From Hydrogenophaga sp040372165 (GTDB taxonomy: Bacteria; Pseudomonadota; Gammaproteobacteria; Burkholderiales; Burkholderiaceae_C): DNA of 64,000 nt. Where the stretch lies: NCBI RefSeq assembly GCF_040372165.1, contig NZ_BAABWG010000003.1, positions 620,001 through 684,000 of the forward strand, given 5' to 3'. Numbering within the stretch: the stretch's first letter is position 1; the number at the start of each line of letters is the position of its first letter. This document shows, in pieces, positions 1-8,521 of this stretch. Made by a program: the position numbers and the translations under genes. The notes under the pieces were generated by a model. That model made no database searches, was not told the origin of the DNA, and saw only the letters and a list, made by a program, of their open reading frames with translations.

Positions 1-626
1 TTTCGGATCCAGTTGCCGCCGAGCTTTCGCCGGAGGTTGTGAAGATGAACTTCCACCGCGTTGCTGCCGATGTCCTTTTCCCAGCTGTACATGCGTTCCT
101 CCATCTCCTCCCGGGAACGCACGGTGCCTGGCGTCTCCATCAGAATGTGCAGCAGGTCAAATTCCTTTTGGGAGAGTTGCAGGGGCTCGCCGTCGAGGGT
201 GACATCGCGGGACTGCGGCTGCATCGTCAGGCTGCCGGCCTTGAGGTCCGGGGTGGCACGGCCCCCTCGCCGACGGACCAGCGCGTGCATGCGGGCAATC
301 AGTTCATCCAGGTCGAAGGGTTTGGTCAGGTAGTCGTCGGCGCCCAGGTTCAGCGCGCCTACACGGTCTTTGATGGCGTCTCGCGCGGAAACCACCAGAA
401 CGGGCAAAGGGTTCTCTGCCTGCCGCATGCGCTGCAGCAACTTGAGCCCGTTCTGGCGCGGCAGGCCGAGGTCGAGCAGGAGCAGATCGTAGGTGTGCGT
501 GGACAGCGCCGTCTCTGCAGACTCGCCATTGCGGACCCAGTCGATACGCATGCCGGCCTGCTGGAGTGCGCGCTCTACGCCAGATCCGAGGAGCTGGTCG
601 TCTTCCGCAAGAAGCACCTTCATCAT
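1..626 (-). CDS. OmpR-family response regulator, QseB-like (3' end outside window)
   Basis: I translated this from the complement; it is open to the window edge. About 208 residues are visible. The N-terminal receiver has the acidic pair E8/D9-D10, the phospho-acceptor D52 in LLLLDLGLP and the conserved lysine in DDYLTKPF. The C-terminal half is a winged-helix (Trans_reg_C) domain ending near LHNLRRKLGGNWIR, so only about a dozen residues should be missing. It resembles the QseB/PmrA/TctD branch. The start lies at tandem ATGs (626 or 623). A cognate histidine kinase is expected just beyond the left edge. The long ORF on the same strand in another frame (304-1737) is a shadow of this gene and its neighbour. 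Confidence 0.88.
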   Translation of the reverse strand, partial: MMKVLLAEDDQLLGSGVERALQQAGMRIDWVRNGESAETALSTHTYDLLLLDLGLPRQNGLKLLQRMRQAENPLPVLVVSARDAIKDRVGALNLGADDYLTKPFDLDELIARMHALVRRRGGRATPDLKAGSLTMQPQSRDVTLDGEPLQLSQKEFDLLHILMETPGTVRSREEMEERMYSWEKDIGSNAVEVHLHNLRRKLGGNWIR

Positions 627-786
627 GGGCGCAAGTGTAGGCCTGTTTTGCCTTGACAGATACGGCCTGTGGCGGCGGGCTGACATCGGCCATACTCAGC
701 ATTTGGGTAGAGAATAGGCGGTGGTTCGGTGGCGAGCCACTTCGCAATGGCGGGCGGGTGAAAACCCCGGCCGCAAGGAGCCTCGA

Positions 787-1650
787 ATGCGCTGGTTCTT
801 GCTGATTCTGGTGGTGGTGGCCCTGGTCGCCGCGGGACTGACATGGCGGCGCTGGGCAGACCAGCGTCTGGCCACACGAACCTGGACAGGGCTGACAGGT
901 CGTTCGGGCCTGTGGCGTGCAGGCGAAGTCTATGAGCCCTCCATGGTGGACGGGTTGCCGGCGCCGGCGCGGCGGTACTTCCAATACGTGATCCAGCCGG
1001 GTGCACGCCTGACTTCGACGGCATTGCTCACGATGGAGGGCACTTTGGATCTGGGCGACAAGCGGAACCCGAAGCCCCTGTCCATGACCGCCACACAGGT
1101 CCTGTCGTGTCCGCACGGCTTGGTCTGGCAGCTGCGCGGAGGCGACGGGGCCATGAGCATTTCTGGCTCTGACGGAATGGGCGACGAAGGCTCCTGGACG
1201 CGTTTCTGGCTGGGCGCATTGGTGCCGGTTGCGCGCGTCGGTCCGGACCCTGACCACCTTCGTGCCGCGTTTGGCCGTGTGGTGGTAGAAGCCGCCATCT
1301 GGACGCCTGCTGCCTTGCTGCCGCAAGCAGGGGTCCGCTGGGAGCGGGTTGACAACGACACGGCGCGTGCGCATGTCACACACCGCGGCATGACGCAGGC
1401 CGTGGATATCCATGTCGACGAGGATGGGCAACCACAATGGGTGCGGATCCAGCGCTGGACGAACGCCAACCCGCAGAAGGTGTACCAGTTGCAGCCGTTT
1501 GGCGGCTTTGTTTCGGATTTTCGGGAGGTGGACGGCTACCGGCTGCCGTTTGCTGCCGAGGCCGGCAACTTCTTCATGACCGACGACTACTTCCCGTTCT
1601 TCCAGGTGCGCCTGCACGCGATCCGTCTGCTGACGGCTCAGTCTCGCTGA
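787..1650 (+). CDS. DUF6544-like conserved protein with N-terminal membrane helix
   Basis: 287 residues. The start is set by an AAGGAG at 775-780, six bases before the ATG; an upstream in-frame start at 721 has no such site. Residues 2-20 form one hydrophobic helix followed by RRW, so it is probably an inner-membrane anchor. The stretch GLPAPARRYFQYVIQPG and the later pattern of short beta-like strands fit a family of unknown function (DUF6544), from memory of that family. No catalytic motif is visible. It is divergent from the QseB-like regulator, and its 3' end overlaps the convergent cupin gene by 13 bases. Function unknown. Confidence 0.7.
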   Translation: MRWFLLILVVVALVAAGLTWRRWADQRLATRTWTGLTGRSGLWRAGEVYEPSMVDGLPAPARRYFQYVIQPGARLTSTALLTMEGTLDLGDKRNPKPLSMTATQVLSCPHGLVWQLRGGDGAMSISGSDGMGDEGSWTRFWLGALVPVARVGPDPDHLRAAFGRVVVEAAIWTPAALLPQAGVRWERVDNDTARAHVTHRGMTQAVDIHVDEDGQPQWVRIQRWTNANPQKVYQLQPFGGFVSDFREVDGYRLPFAAEAGNFFMTDDYFPFFQVRLHAIRLLTAQSR

Positions 1651-2015
1651 AGCTGCTCTTCGATGGATCGGGTCTTGTCCGTGGACTCGCGGCCGGTGTG
1701 CAAAGTGGATTTGCGCTCGAACAGCATGATCAGGCATTCGTTTTCCGCCACCGGGTTGTGCCGCACCCCTTTGGGCACGACGTACATGTCACCAGCGTTC
1801 AGCTCGACCGCGTCCATGCCTTCGAGTTCGATCCGCAAATGCCCCTTGAGGACGAGGAACAGCTCGTCTTCGTCGTCATGGGCGTGCCAGGCCAGCGTGC
1901 CATGGACTTTGGCCACTTTGACATAGGCGTCATCGACGGCGCCCACCACGCGTGGCGACCAGGTGTCCGTGAGTTGACTGGCAGCGGAGATGAGTGAAAC
2001 GACCGGGTTGTTCAT
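1638..2015 (-). CDS. Small single-domain cupin protein
   Basis: 125 residues, a single beta-barrel cupin (cupin_2 type). Metal-binding motif 1 is seen as H44-x-H46-x4-E51 (WHAHDDEDELF), and motif 2 as GDMYVVPKGVRHNP with H86, so a mononuclear metal site is likely intact. The start at 2015 was chosen because the longer in-frame ORF upstream has no cupin-like sequence. Such small stand-alone cupins have varied or unknown roles (isomerase, dioxygenase, sensor) and the substrate cannot be read from sequence. A small membrane protein follows on the same strand upstream (2062-2301), possibly co-transcribed. Confidence 0.8.
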   Translation of the reverse strand: MNNPVVSLISAASQLTDTWSPRVVGAVDDAYVKVAKVHGTLAWHAHDDEDELFLVLKGHLRIELEGMDAVELNAGDMYVVPKGVRHNPVAENECLIMLFERKSTLHTGRESTDKTRSIEEQLQRD

Positions 2016-2061
2016 GTCTGTCTTTCGGCTGGATGTGGCTCGGGTGGCTTCGGTGCAGTCC

Positions 2062-2301
2062 TCAGAAGAGGAACACGACCAGTGGCAGCAGCGCACCAAA
2101 TGCATAGAACACCGCATGAAACCAGTATTCGGCGGGTGATTCCTGGCGCGTGATTTTGTGTGCATTCCATGCAGCACCTGGCTCGCCTTCCCGACCGCCT
2201 TTGGCCCAGATGCCGCCAGTGCGGCACGCGTCGACCAGGAGACCGAGACACACGAGACTGACAAAGCCGATGAAGAGGGCCTGGTAAAGATTGAGTTCCA
2301 T
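2062..2301 (-). CDS. Small two-helix membrane protein, unknown
   Basis: 79 residues. Hydrophobic segments lie at about 5-24 and 60-79, separated by a polar charged loop with a GGIWAKGGREGEPGAAW stretch. The composition and regular codon use in this frame argue for a real gene. I do not recognise the family. It lies 46 bases upstream of the cupin gene on the same strand, so the two may form a small operon. Confidence 0.55.
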   Translation of the reverse strand: MELNLYQALFIGFVSLVCLGLLVDACRTGGIWAKGGREGEPGAAWNAHKITRQESPAEYWFHAVFYAFGALLPLVVFLF

Positions 2302-2563
2302 GGCTGATCGTGGGGCTGATTCCGATTGGCGGTGGATTGTCGCGTGAAGAATGCCTCAAGAGTCCGGGCCGCGGGTCGATAACACTTTATACCCAGTACT
2401 CGCCAGCTGGTGCTGCCGCATGCCGCCTCCGGTGTGACCTGTGTCGCGGCCACGGCCAGTGATTGCATCGGGCGCTTGGCGTACCAAGGGTTTCGCACTA
2501 AGCTGGATTTTTGCGTTTGGGGCGACCGAGACGCAGTGAACACCAAACTTTTGATGGACTGAC

Positions 2564-3427
2564 ATGGCGAGTGATCTGGATACGGTGCGCGTGATGCGCG
2601 CGCTCTACAACGACATGCCGAGGCCGCCGCAGGGGCTTTCGCCTGCGGAGCACATGGCCTGGGTCCAGCGCACCATGAAGGATTTCGAGGGTGGCGAGAT
2701 GGCCTACACCCTCGAGTGCATCATGCGCGACTCTACGCTGGACATCGTTCTGCGGCTGCGCGAAGACGGCTACCTCAAGGATGACAAGGCCTTTGAGGAA
2801 ACCCTCACGCAGATCTCCACCCCTGAGGGGCGCAAGCAGTTTCAGGAGTGGGTCATCAATGCGCAGAAGAGTGTGGATGCGACGTCTCGCCTGCTCAAGC
2901 GCGCCAAACGCTCATGGTCAGAACCCGCGCCGCTGTTTGTGGCCAGGCGGGACGAGGTGGACCGTTTCGTCAAGGGGCAGGCCACCGGGCCCGGCGAGCT
3001 CATGGGCCAGTATCTGGCCCGCGAAGACGTCTCCGCCATTGGCATGCTCGACCCTCAGGACCTGCCGGAAAAAGTGTTCGAGTTTGAATGGGGATTCATT
3101 GTCGAGACGCCGGGGACCTGGGATGTGTATGTGGCCGATATCTGGGACCGCGGCACGGTCGGCTATTTCGACCGCATGCTCTGTGCCTGGCGCATGGAAG
3201 CACAGCCGGCCGGTGGTGTGGCGCCGCACGTGCCGCTGGGTCTGTCAGTCGATGCCGGCATCGGCTCCTTCTGCGGCGTGACCCTGCACTGGGACAACAA
3301 CCCACCGGACCCGTCGACGCGGCGTTGGGTTGGCGAGGTGTTCATTACCCACTGGTTGCCGGTCATGGCCGCCAGGTCGATTGACCCGGATTACGACTTT
3401 CCTGCCGAGGTGCTGGAAGCAGTCTGA
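2564..3427 (+). CDS. Hypothetical soluble protein, unknown family
   Basis: 287 residues, no signal peptide and no membrane segment. The N-terminal half is mostly helical and charged (residues 1-115). The C-terminal half is rich in aromatic and glycine residues, with motifs such as EFEWGFIVETPGTWDVYVADIW. I see no nucleotide-binding or metal-binding signature and do not recognise a family. The ribosome site is weak (GGA seven bases before the ATG). It is transcribed alone and converges with the LysR gene. Confidence 0.65.
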   Translation: MASDLDTVRVMRALYNDMPRPPQGLSPAEHMAWVQRTMKDFEGGEMAYTLECIMRDSTLDIVLRLREDGYLKDDKAFEETLTQISTPEGRKQFQEWVINAQKSVDATSRLLKRAKRSWSEPAPLFVARRDEVDRFVKGQATGPGELMGQYLAREDVSAIGMLDPQDLPEKVFEFEWGFIVETPGTWDVYVADIWDRGTVGYFDRMLCAWRMEAQPAGGVAPHVPLGLSVDAGIGSFCGVTLHWDNNPPDPSTRRWVGEVFITHWLPVMAARSIDPDYDFPAEVLEAV

Positions 3428-3444
3428 GCGGTCGCTAAAGGGCA

Positions 3445-4380
3445 CTATCGCCAGACCGCATCCAGCGCTCGCCAGGCGCTCTCCACGACCGGGTCGCCTG
3501 CGCGCTCCTGCAGGCAGATGAAACACAGGTCGCATTCGAGTGAAACGGCTTCGGCAATGACGAGGCCGCGGGCCTGAGCTTCGCGGATGGCAATGGCGTC
3601 ACGCGCGAGGCTGAGGCCGACACCGCTTCGCACGAGGTCGAGCATGGAGGCCTCCTGATCGACCAACGCCACACGGCGTGGCTCCAGACCGGTCAGAGAA
3701 CCGGGGCCGAACAGGCGCTTTTGCAGGCGGTGGTGTGCACTGGCTGGCGGGGTGGCCAGCCAGGGCAGGGCGGCCAGGGCTTTCCAGTCCTTGCCGCGCA
3801 CCTGAGGGCCCCAGCCGGCAGGTGCCAGGACGCGATAGGTGAACCGGGTCAGCTGCCGCACTTGCCAGGGCGCGCCCACCGGGTCTTGCGGCAGATCGAG
3901 GAAGAAGCCCACATCAACGTCGCCGCGCTCAAGCCGCGCCATCACATCACCACTCATGCCCTGGCTCAGCTCGGTGCCTACCTGCGGGCTGGTTTCGGCG
4001 AGCTGTTTCAGAAACGCGCCGAGCCGGATGAACTCGGGGTCGAGGATGGTGCCAATGCGCAAGCTGCCACGCAAGGTGTCCTGCATGGCAGCAGCGGCCT
4101 GACCGAAATCGTTCAGGGCGGCCAGGGCGCGGTCTGCCAGTGACAGCAGCGCGGCGCCATCCTGGGTCAGTGCCATGCCTCTCGGGGTGCGCGAGAACAA
4201 CTGCAGGCCGGTCTGCTCCGCCAGCGCCTTGAGTTGCAGGCTCACAGCGGGCTGGCTCAGGTGCAGGCGCTCGGCCGCGCGCGAGACGTTGCCCTCCCGG
4301 GCCACGGCCACAAATGCCCGGAGCATGACCGGATCGAAGTGGCTGGGCCGCGGGGTGGGTTGGGGCGCACTATGACGCAT
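3445..4380 (-). CDS. LysR-family transcriptional regulator
   Basis: 311 residues, the usual LTTR length. The N-terminal winged helix-turn-helix is at about residues 17-75 (SRAAERLHLSQPAVSLQLKA). It is followed by the linker helix and a periplasmic-binding-like effector domain starting near GSLRIGTILDPEF. It is divergent from mmsA with a 119-base gap containing a T-N11-A dyad (see 4407-4425). LTTRs usually control the divergent gene, so regulation of mmsA is the natural inference. The inducer cannot be read from the sequence. Confidence 0.9.
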   Translation of the reverse strand: MRHSAPQPTPRPSHFDPVMLRAFVAVAREGNVSRAAERLHLSQPAVSLQLKALAEQTGLQLFSRTPRGMALTQDGAALLSLADRALAALNDFGQAAAAMQDTLRGSLRIGTILDPEFIRLGAFLKQLAETSPQVGTELSQGMSGDVMARLERGDVDVGFFLDLPQDPVGAPWQVRQLTRFTYRVLAPAGWGPQVRGKDWKALAALPWLATPPASAHHRLQKRLFGPGSLTGLEPRRVALVDQEASMLDLVRSGVGLSLARDAIAIREAQARGLVIAEAVSLECDLCFICLQERAGDPVVESAWRALDAVWR

Positions 4381-4406
4381 GGAAAAGCAGTTGAGCAGCG
4401 AGACAG

Positions 4407-4425
4407 ATATTTGAAAGTCTTATAT
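4407..4425. promoter_or_regulatory. Candidate LysR-type binding site (ATAT-N11-ATAT)
   Basis: An exact dyad, ATAT then 11 bases then ATAT, matches the T-N11-A pattern bound by LysR-type regulators. It lies in the LysR/mmsA intergenic region, about 75-93 bases before the mmsA start and 27 bases before the LysR start. Binding is inferred from pattern and position only. Confidence 0.45.
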
Positions 4426-4499
4426 CAGATGTTTGCCGATTTCATTGGATTTTTCAACCCGAACTGCGCAAACTCATGCGATTCACTGGAGTCAATCGC

Positions 4500-6011
4500 A
4501 TGAGTATTGCAAATATCGATCACTGGATCGGCGGTCAGCGCACCGCGGGTGACAGCAGCCGCCACCAGAAGGTGACCAATCCCGCCACCGGCGAAGTGAC
4601 CGGTCAGGTTTCGCTGGCGACGGCAGCAGATGTGGGCGCTGCTGTTGCAGCTGCGCAGGCTGCGTTTCCGGATTGGGCCGAGACGCCGCCCATTCGCCGC
4701 GCTCGCGTGATGTTCAAGTTCCTGGAGCTGGTCAATCAGCACAAGGACGATCTGGCCCGGGCCATCACCGTCGAGCATGGCAAGGTGTTCACCGATGCGC
4801 AGGGCGAAGTGGCCCGTGGCATCGACATCATCGAATTCGCCTGCGGCATTCCCCAGCTCCTCAAAGGCGACTTCACCGATCAGGTGTCCACCGGCATGGA
4901 CAACTGGACGATCCGCCAGCCGCTGGGTGTGGTGGCCGGCATCACGCCGTTCAATTTTCCGGTCATGGTGCCCATGTGGATGTTCCCGCTGGCCATTGCC
5001 GCCGGCAATACCTTCATCCTCAAGCCCAGCCCCATCGACCCGACCCCCAGCCTGCTGATCGCCGACCTGCTCAAGCAGGCTGGCCTGCCCGATGGCGTAT
5101 TCAACGTGGTCCAGGGCGACAAGGAGGCGGTGGATGCGCTGCTGTTGCACCCGGATGTGAAGGCCATCAGCTTTGTGGGCTCCACTCCGATCGCCAACTA
5201 CATCTACGAGACCGGCGCCCACCACGGCAAGCGTGTGCAGGCTCTGGGTGGCGCCAAGAACCACATGGTGGTCATGCCCGATGCCGATCTGGATCAGGCG
5301 GTCGATGCCCTGATCGGCTCCGCCTACGGCTCGGCCGGTGAGCGCTGCATGGCCATCTCGGTGGCCGTGCTGGTGGGCGGCGTGGGCGAGAAGATCATGC
5401 CCAAGCTGATCGAGCGCACCAAGGCGCTCAAGGTGCTTGACGGCCTGAACCTGGCTGCCGAAATGGGTCCCATCGTCACCGAAGCCGCCCGTTCGCGCAT
5501 CACCGGCTACATCGAGTCGGGTGCTGCCGAAGGCGCACAGTTGCTGGTCGATGGCCGTGGGTTTGACGGCAAGGCCGCTGGCGAGGGCTGCAACGATGGC
5601 TTCTGGCTGGGCGGCACGCTGTTCGACCACGTGACGCCCGAGATGAAGATCTACAAGGAAGAGATTTTTGGCCCTGTGCTGTCCTGCGTGCGCGTGCCGG
5701 ATTTTTCCACTGCCGTGCAGTTGATCAACGACCATGAATTCGGCAACGGTACCTCCTGCTTCACCCGTGATGGCAATGTTGCTCGGGAGTTTGCACGCCG
5801 CATTCAGGTGGGCATGGTCGGCATCAATGTTCCCATTCCTGTCCCTATGGCCTGGCAAGGTTTTGGCGGCTGGAAGAAGAGCCTGTTTGGCGACATGCAT
5901 GCGTATGGCGAGGAAGGCGTGCGCTTCTACACCAAGCAGAAGTCCATCATGCAGCGCTGGCCCGAGAGCATTGGCAAGGGGGCTGAGTTTGTGATGCCTA
6001 CGGCGAAGTAA
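4500..6011 (+). CDS. mmsA: Methylmalonate-semialdehyde dehydrogenase (CoA-acylating)
   Basis: 503 residues, standard length for MmsA. It would convert methylmalonate or malonate semialdehyde to propionyl- or acetyl-CoA with NAD and CoA (valine, inositol and beta-alanine catabolism). Key features are GITPFNFPVMVPMWMFP, ILKPSPIDPTP, the glycine-rich FVGSTPIANYIY and the catalytic cysteine C283 in SAGERCMAIS. The start at 4500 was preferred over 4476 because GGAG at 4488-4491 lies eight bases upstream and MSIANIDHWIGG is the typical MmsA N-terminus. It is divergent from the LysR gene. A GC-rich repeat follows directly. Confidence 0.93.
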   Translation: MSIANIDHWIGGQRTAGDSSRHQKVTNPATGEVTGQVSLATAADVGAAVAAAQAAFPDWAETPPIRRARVMFKFLELVNQHKDDLARAITVEHGKVFTDAQGEVARGIDIIEFACGIPQLLKGDFTDQVSTGMDNWTIRQPLGVVAGITPFNFPVMVPMWMFPLAIAAGNTFILKPSPIDPTPSLLIADLLKQAGLPDGVFNVVQGDKEAVDALLLHPDVKAISFVGSTPIANYIYETGAHHGKRVQALGGAKNHMVVMPDADLDQAVDALIGSAYGSAGERCMAISVAVLVGGVGEKIMPKLIERTKALKVLDGLNLAAEMGPIVTEAARSRITGYIESGAAEGAQLLVDGRGFDGKAAGEGCNDGFWLGGTLFDHVTPEMKIYKEEIFGPVLSCVRVPDFSTAVQLINDHEFGNGTSCFTRDGNVAREFARRIQVGMVGINVPIPVPMAWQGFGGWKKSLFGDMHAYGEEGVRFYTKQKSIMQRWPESIGKGAEFVMPTAK

Positions 6012-6015
6012 CGAT

Positions 6016-6089
6016 GCCCCCACGCTCCGCCGCTGCGCGGATCGCTGCCCCCCAAGGGGGCGGACCTTGCTCGGGGCGGCCCGTCGCGG
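6016..6089 (+). repeat. Comamonadaceae-type GC-rich palindromic repeat, copy 1
   Basis: Starts with GCCCCCACGCTCCGCCGCTG and contains the central hairpin CCCCCC-AA-GGGGG and a CGGGGCGGCCCG end. Three more copies of the same core occur in the window (50855-50928, 60949-61020, 61938-62008). This copy is intergenic, starting four bases after the mmsA stop codon. It may act as a transcription terminator or mRNA-stabilising hairpin. Confidence 0.85.
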
Positions 6090-6097
6090 CGGTCGTA

Positions 6098-6138
6098 ACC
6101 CCCCCTGCGCGCCTTCGGCGCTTCCCCCCGGAGGGGGG
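6098..6138. repeat. GC-rich hairpin cluster after repeat copy 1
   Basis: Contains GCGCC-TTC-GGCGC and CCCCCC-GGA-GGGGGG hairpins directly downstream of repeat copy 1. It looks like a second palindromic module of the same repeat landscape. The rest of the 6012-6297 gap carries no gene I can support. The in-frame ORF that runs through it into the next gene lacks a ribosome site at its 5' end. Confidence 0.5.
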
Positions 6139-6297
6139 ACGGCGCGATGCAGGCCGGGAAACCCGGACCTGCCGCGCCCTTGGTTTTTGCTCGCCACCTC
6201 ACTGGAGGTGGCTTTGGGTGCGCCCCTGGGTCTGCGACTTGGCAGACCGTTCGGCGAACGAGCCCACCAATTGCACATGGGTAGAGGAGCCAGAACA

Positions 6298-7974
6298 ATG
6301 AACGAGAACATCGCGTTTGACTATGTCGTCGTTGGGGCAGGCACGGCCGGTTGTTTGCTGGCGAATCGGCTGAGTGCGGATGCATCCAAGCGTGTGCTGC
6401 TCATTGAAGCAGGGCGCAAGGATGACTATCACTGGATCCATATTCCGGTCGGTTACCTGTATTGCATTGGCAATCCGCGAACTGACTGGCTGTACCAGAC
6501 CGAGCCGGATGCCGGACTCAATGGCCGGACCTTGCGTTATCCGCGGGGCAAGACGCTGGGCGGATGCTCGAGCATCAACGGCATGATCTACATGCGTGGA
6601 CAGAGCCGTGACTACGACCAGTGGGCAGAAACCACGGGCGATGACGCCTGGCGCTGGGACAACTGTCTCCCGGACTTTCGCGCGCATGAAGACCATTACA
6701 AGCTCGATGCGACCCAGCAGGGCATGAGCGATCCGGCCTTTGCGGCTTTGCATGGCAATGGCCAGCAGGGCAGTACCGGTGAATGGCGGGTGGACAAGCA
6801 GCGTCTGCAGTGGGATGTGCTGGATGCCTTTGCACGGGCAGCGCAAGAAGCCGGCATTCCGGCCACGGACGACTTCAACACGGGCAACAACGAAGGTGTG
6901 GGTTATTTCGAAGTCAACCAGAAAGCGGGTTGGCGATGGAACGCGTCCAAGGCATTCTTGCGGCCTGTGCTGCAACGGCCGAACCTGGAAGTCTGGACCG
7001 AGTCGCAAGTGCAGCGCCTGCTTCTCTCCGCCGGCACGGACGGCGCCCGCCCCCGATGCACGGGCATTGAGTTGCTGCGTGGCGGGCAGCGCGTGACCGT
7101 CAACGCCAACCGCGAGGTGGTGCTCAGCTCAGGCAGCATTGGCTCCGTTCAGATTCTGCAGCTCTCAGGCATCGGGCCGGCGGCCTATCTGCAGTCCCTG
7201 GGGGTGGCAGTGCAGCATGACCTGCCCGGCGTCGGCGAGAACCTGCAAGACCATTTGCAGATCCGGACGGTGTTCAAGGTCAGGGGTGCGCGAACCCTCA
7301 ATCAGCTGGCGTCATCGATGTGGGGCAAAGCCATGATGGGGCTGGAATATGCGCTGCGCCGCAGTGGGCCACTGTCCATGTCGCCCAGTCAGATGGGTGC
7401 GTTCACGCGCAGCGATCCGTCGCAGAAGTGGCCCAATCTCGAGTACCACGTGCAGCCGCTCTCGCTCGATGCCTTTGGCGAGCCGCTGCATACTTTCCCG
7501 GCCATCACGGCCAGCGTGTGCAACCTCAATCCCACCAGTCGGGGTCATGTGCGCATCAGGACGGCGAGCGCAGAAGATGCGCCGGCCATTGCGCCGCACT
7601 ACCTGAGCACCGAAGCAGACAGGCAGGTCGCGGCCGACAGCTTGCGCGTGACGCGAAACATCCTGGCGCAGCCGGCCATGGCGCGTTATGCACCGCAGGA
7701 GTACAAACCGGGCGCCCAGTTCCAGACCGACGAGGAACTCGCACGCCTGGCCGGTGACATCGCCAGCACCATCTTTCATCCGGTGGGCACCACGCGTATG
7801 GGCAAGGCGGACGATCCGATGGCGGTGGTCGACAGTCACCTTCGCGTGCGCGGGGTGGATGGCCTGCGTGTGGTGGATGCAGGCGTCATGCCCACCATCA
7901 CCAGTGGCAATACCAACAGTCCGACACTCATGATCGCGGAGAAGGCGGCGCGCTGGATCAACGCCGGGCAGTAG
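6298..7974 (+). CDS. GMC-family FAD-dependent oxidoreductase (choline/alcohol dehydrogenase-like)
   Basis: 558 residues. The N-terminal FAD dinucleotide fold is VVVGAGTAGCLLANRLS followed by E at LLIEAGR. The GMC signature PRGKTLGGCSSINGMIYMRG is present, and the C-terminal catalytic region has HPVGTTRMG and GNTNSPTLMIAEKAA. It probably oxidises a primary alcohol or polyol; the acceptor is unknown. The start at 6298 has AGAGGAG at 6283-6289, eight bases upstream. The longer ORF from 6067 reads through repeat sequence and is rejected. It follows mmsA on the same strand, so a shared catabolic role is possible but not shown. Confidence 0.9.
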   Translation: MNENIAFDYVVVGAGTAGCLLANRLSADASKRVLLIEAGRKDDYHWIHIPVGYLYCIGNPRTDWLYQTEPDAGLNGRTLRYPRGKTLGGCSSINGMIYMRGQSRDYDQWAETTGDDAWRWDNCLPDFRAHEDHYKLDATQQGMSDPAFAALHGNGQQGSTGEWRVDKQRLQWDVLDAFARAAQEAGIPATDDFNTGNNEGVGYFEVNQKAGWRWNASKAFLRPVLQRPNLEVWTESQVQRLLLSAGTDGARPRCTGIELLRGGQRVTVNANREVVLSSGSIGSVQILQLSGIGPAAYLQSLGVAVQHDLPGVGENLQDHLQIRTVFKVRGARTLNQLASSMWGKAMMGLEYALRRSGPLSMSPSQMGAFTRSDPSQKWPNLEYHVQPLSLDAFGEPLHTFPAITASVCNLNPTSRGHVRIRTASAEDAPAIAPHYLSTEADRQVAADSLRVTRNILAQPAMARYAPQEYKPGAQFQTDEELARLAGDIASTIFHPVGTTRMGKADDPMAVVDSHLRVRGVDGLRVVDAGVMPTITSGNTNSPTLMIAEKAARWINAGQ

Positions 7975-8016
7975 CGAGGCGGCGGCAGGTCACGCGAGTC
8001 GGCCGCAGGTTGCAAC

Positions 8017-8328
8017 TCAACGCAGGCGACCGACGTAGCGGTGGCTGAGCGAATCCCTGGCCTGCGCCGCCATCGAGGCAGATGCAGGAGCGGGGGCGGT
8101 GCGGCTTGTGACCGGGCGGCTGTGTCTGAGTTGTGCATCGAGTCGGTTGGCCAGCGCCAACAGGTCTTCATCTCCTTCCTCATGCGCTTTGCTGCGGGCG
8201 TAGTCAACCATGGCACGCGCGTATTCGTCGTTGCAAACCATCCACTCGGTGTCGATGATGCGGCCTGTCTTGCGGCGCAGGGCCACGTGCAGGTGGGCGG
8301 CAGCCGCCATGCGATCGTTTTGCGACAT
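8017..8328 (-). CDS. Small hypothetical protein
   Basis: 103 residues. The N-terminal two thirds is charged and helical (HLHVALRRKTGRIIDTEWM, then DYARSKAHEEGDEDLLALAN). The tail is Ala/Pro/Ser-rich. GGAGAA lies three bases before the ATG, supporting translation. No family recognised. It sits alone between the GMC gene and the divergent response regulator gene. Confidence 0.65.
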   Translation of the reverse strand: MSQNDRMAAAAHLHVALRRKTGRIIDTEWMVCNDEYARAMVDYARSKAHEEGDEDLLALANRLDAQLRHSRPVTSRTAPAPASASMAAQARDSLSHRYVGRLR

Positions 8329-8521
8329 ATTTCTCCGGCTCTCCTGGTGCTGGATGGCGCGGCCTGAATGGTGCGCACATGGGTGGCCAGCGTAGGCTGG
8401 GGTGAGCAGCCTGAGTGCAATCGGCGTGCCAGGCAGGGTGTGTCCGTTCGCTTAAAACCAAAGCGTGCAAATGCGCATGGCCGCTGTGCGAGCGGGTCCT
8501 GTGCATGCACGGTAAAGATTC

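Noticed and set aside
304..1737. 477-codon minus-strand ORF
   Set aside because: Out of frame with the response regulator and antisense to the DUF6544 gene; composition is Arg/His/Pro-rich as expected of a shadow in GC-rich DNA.
6067..6297. N-terminal extension of the GMC oxidoreductase
   Set aside because: Encoded by repeat hairpins; the FAD-binding N-terminus and a good ribosome site begin at 6298.
4425..6311. 628-codon ORF antisense to mmsA
   Set aside because: Reads through the repeat and the opposite strand of a well-supported gene; no recognisable domain.
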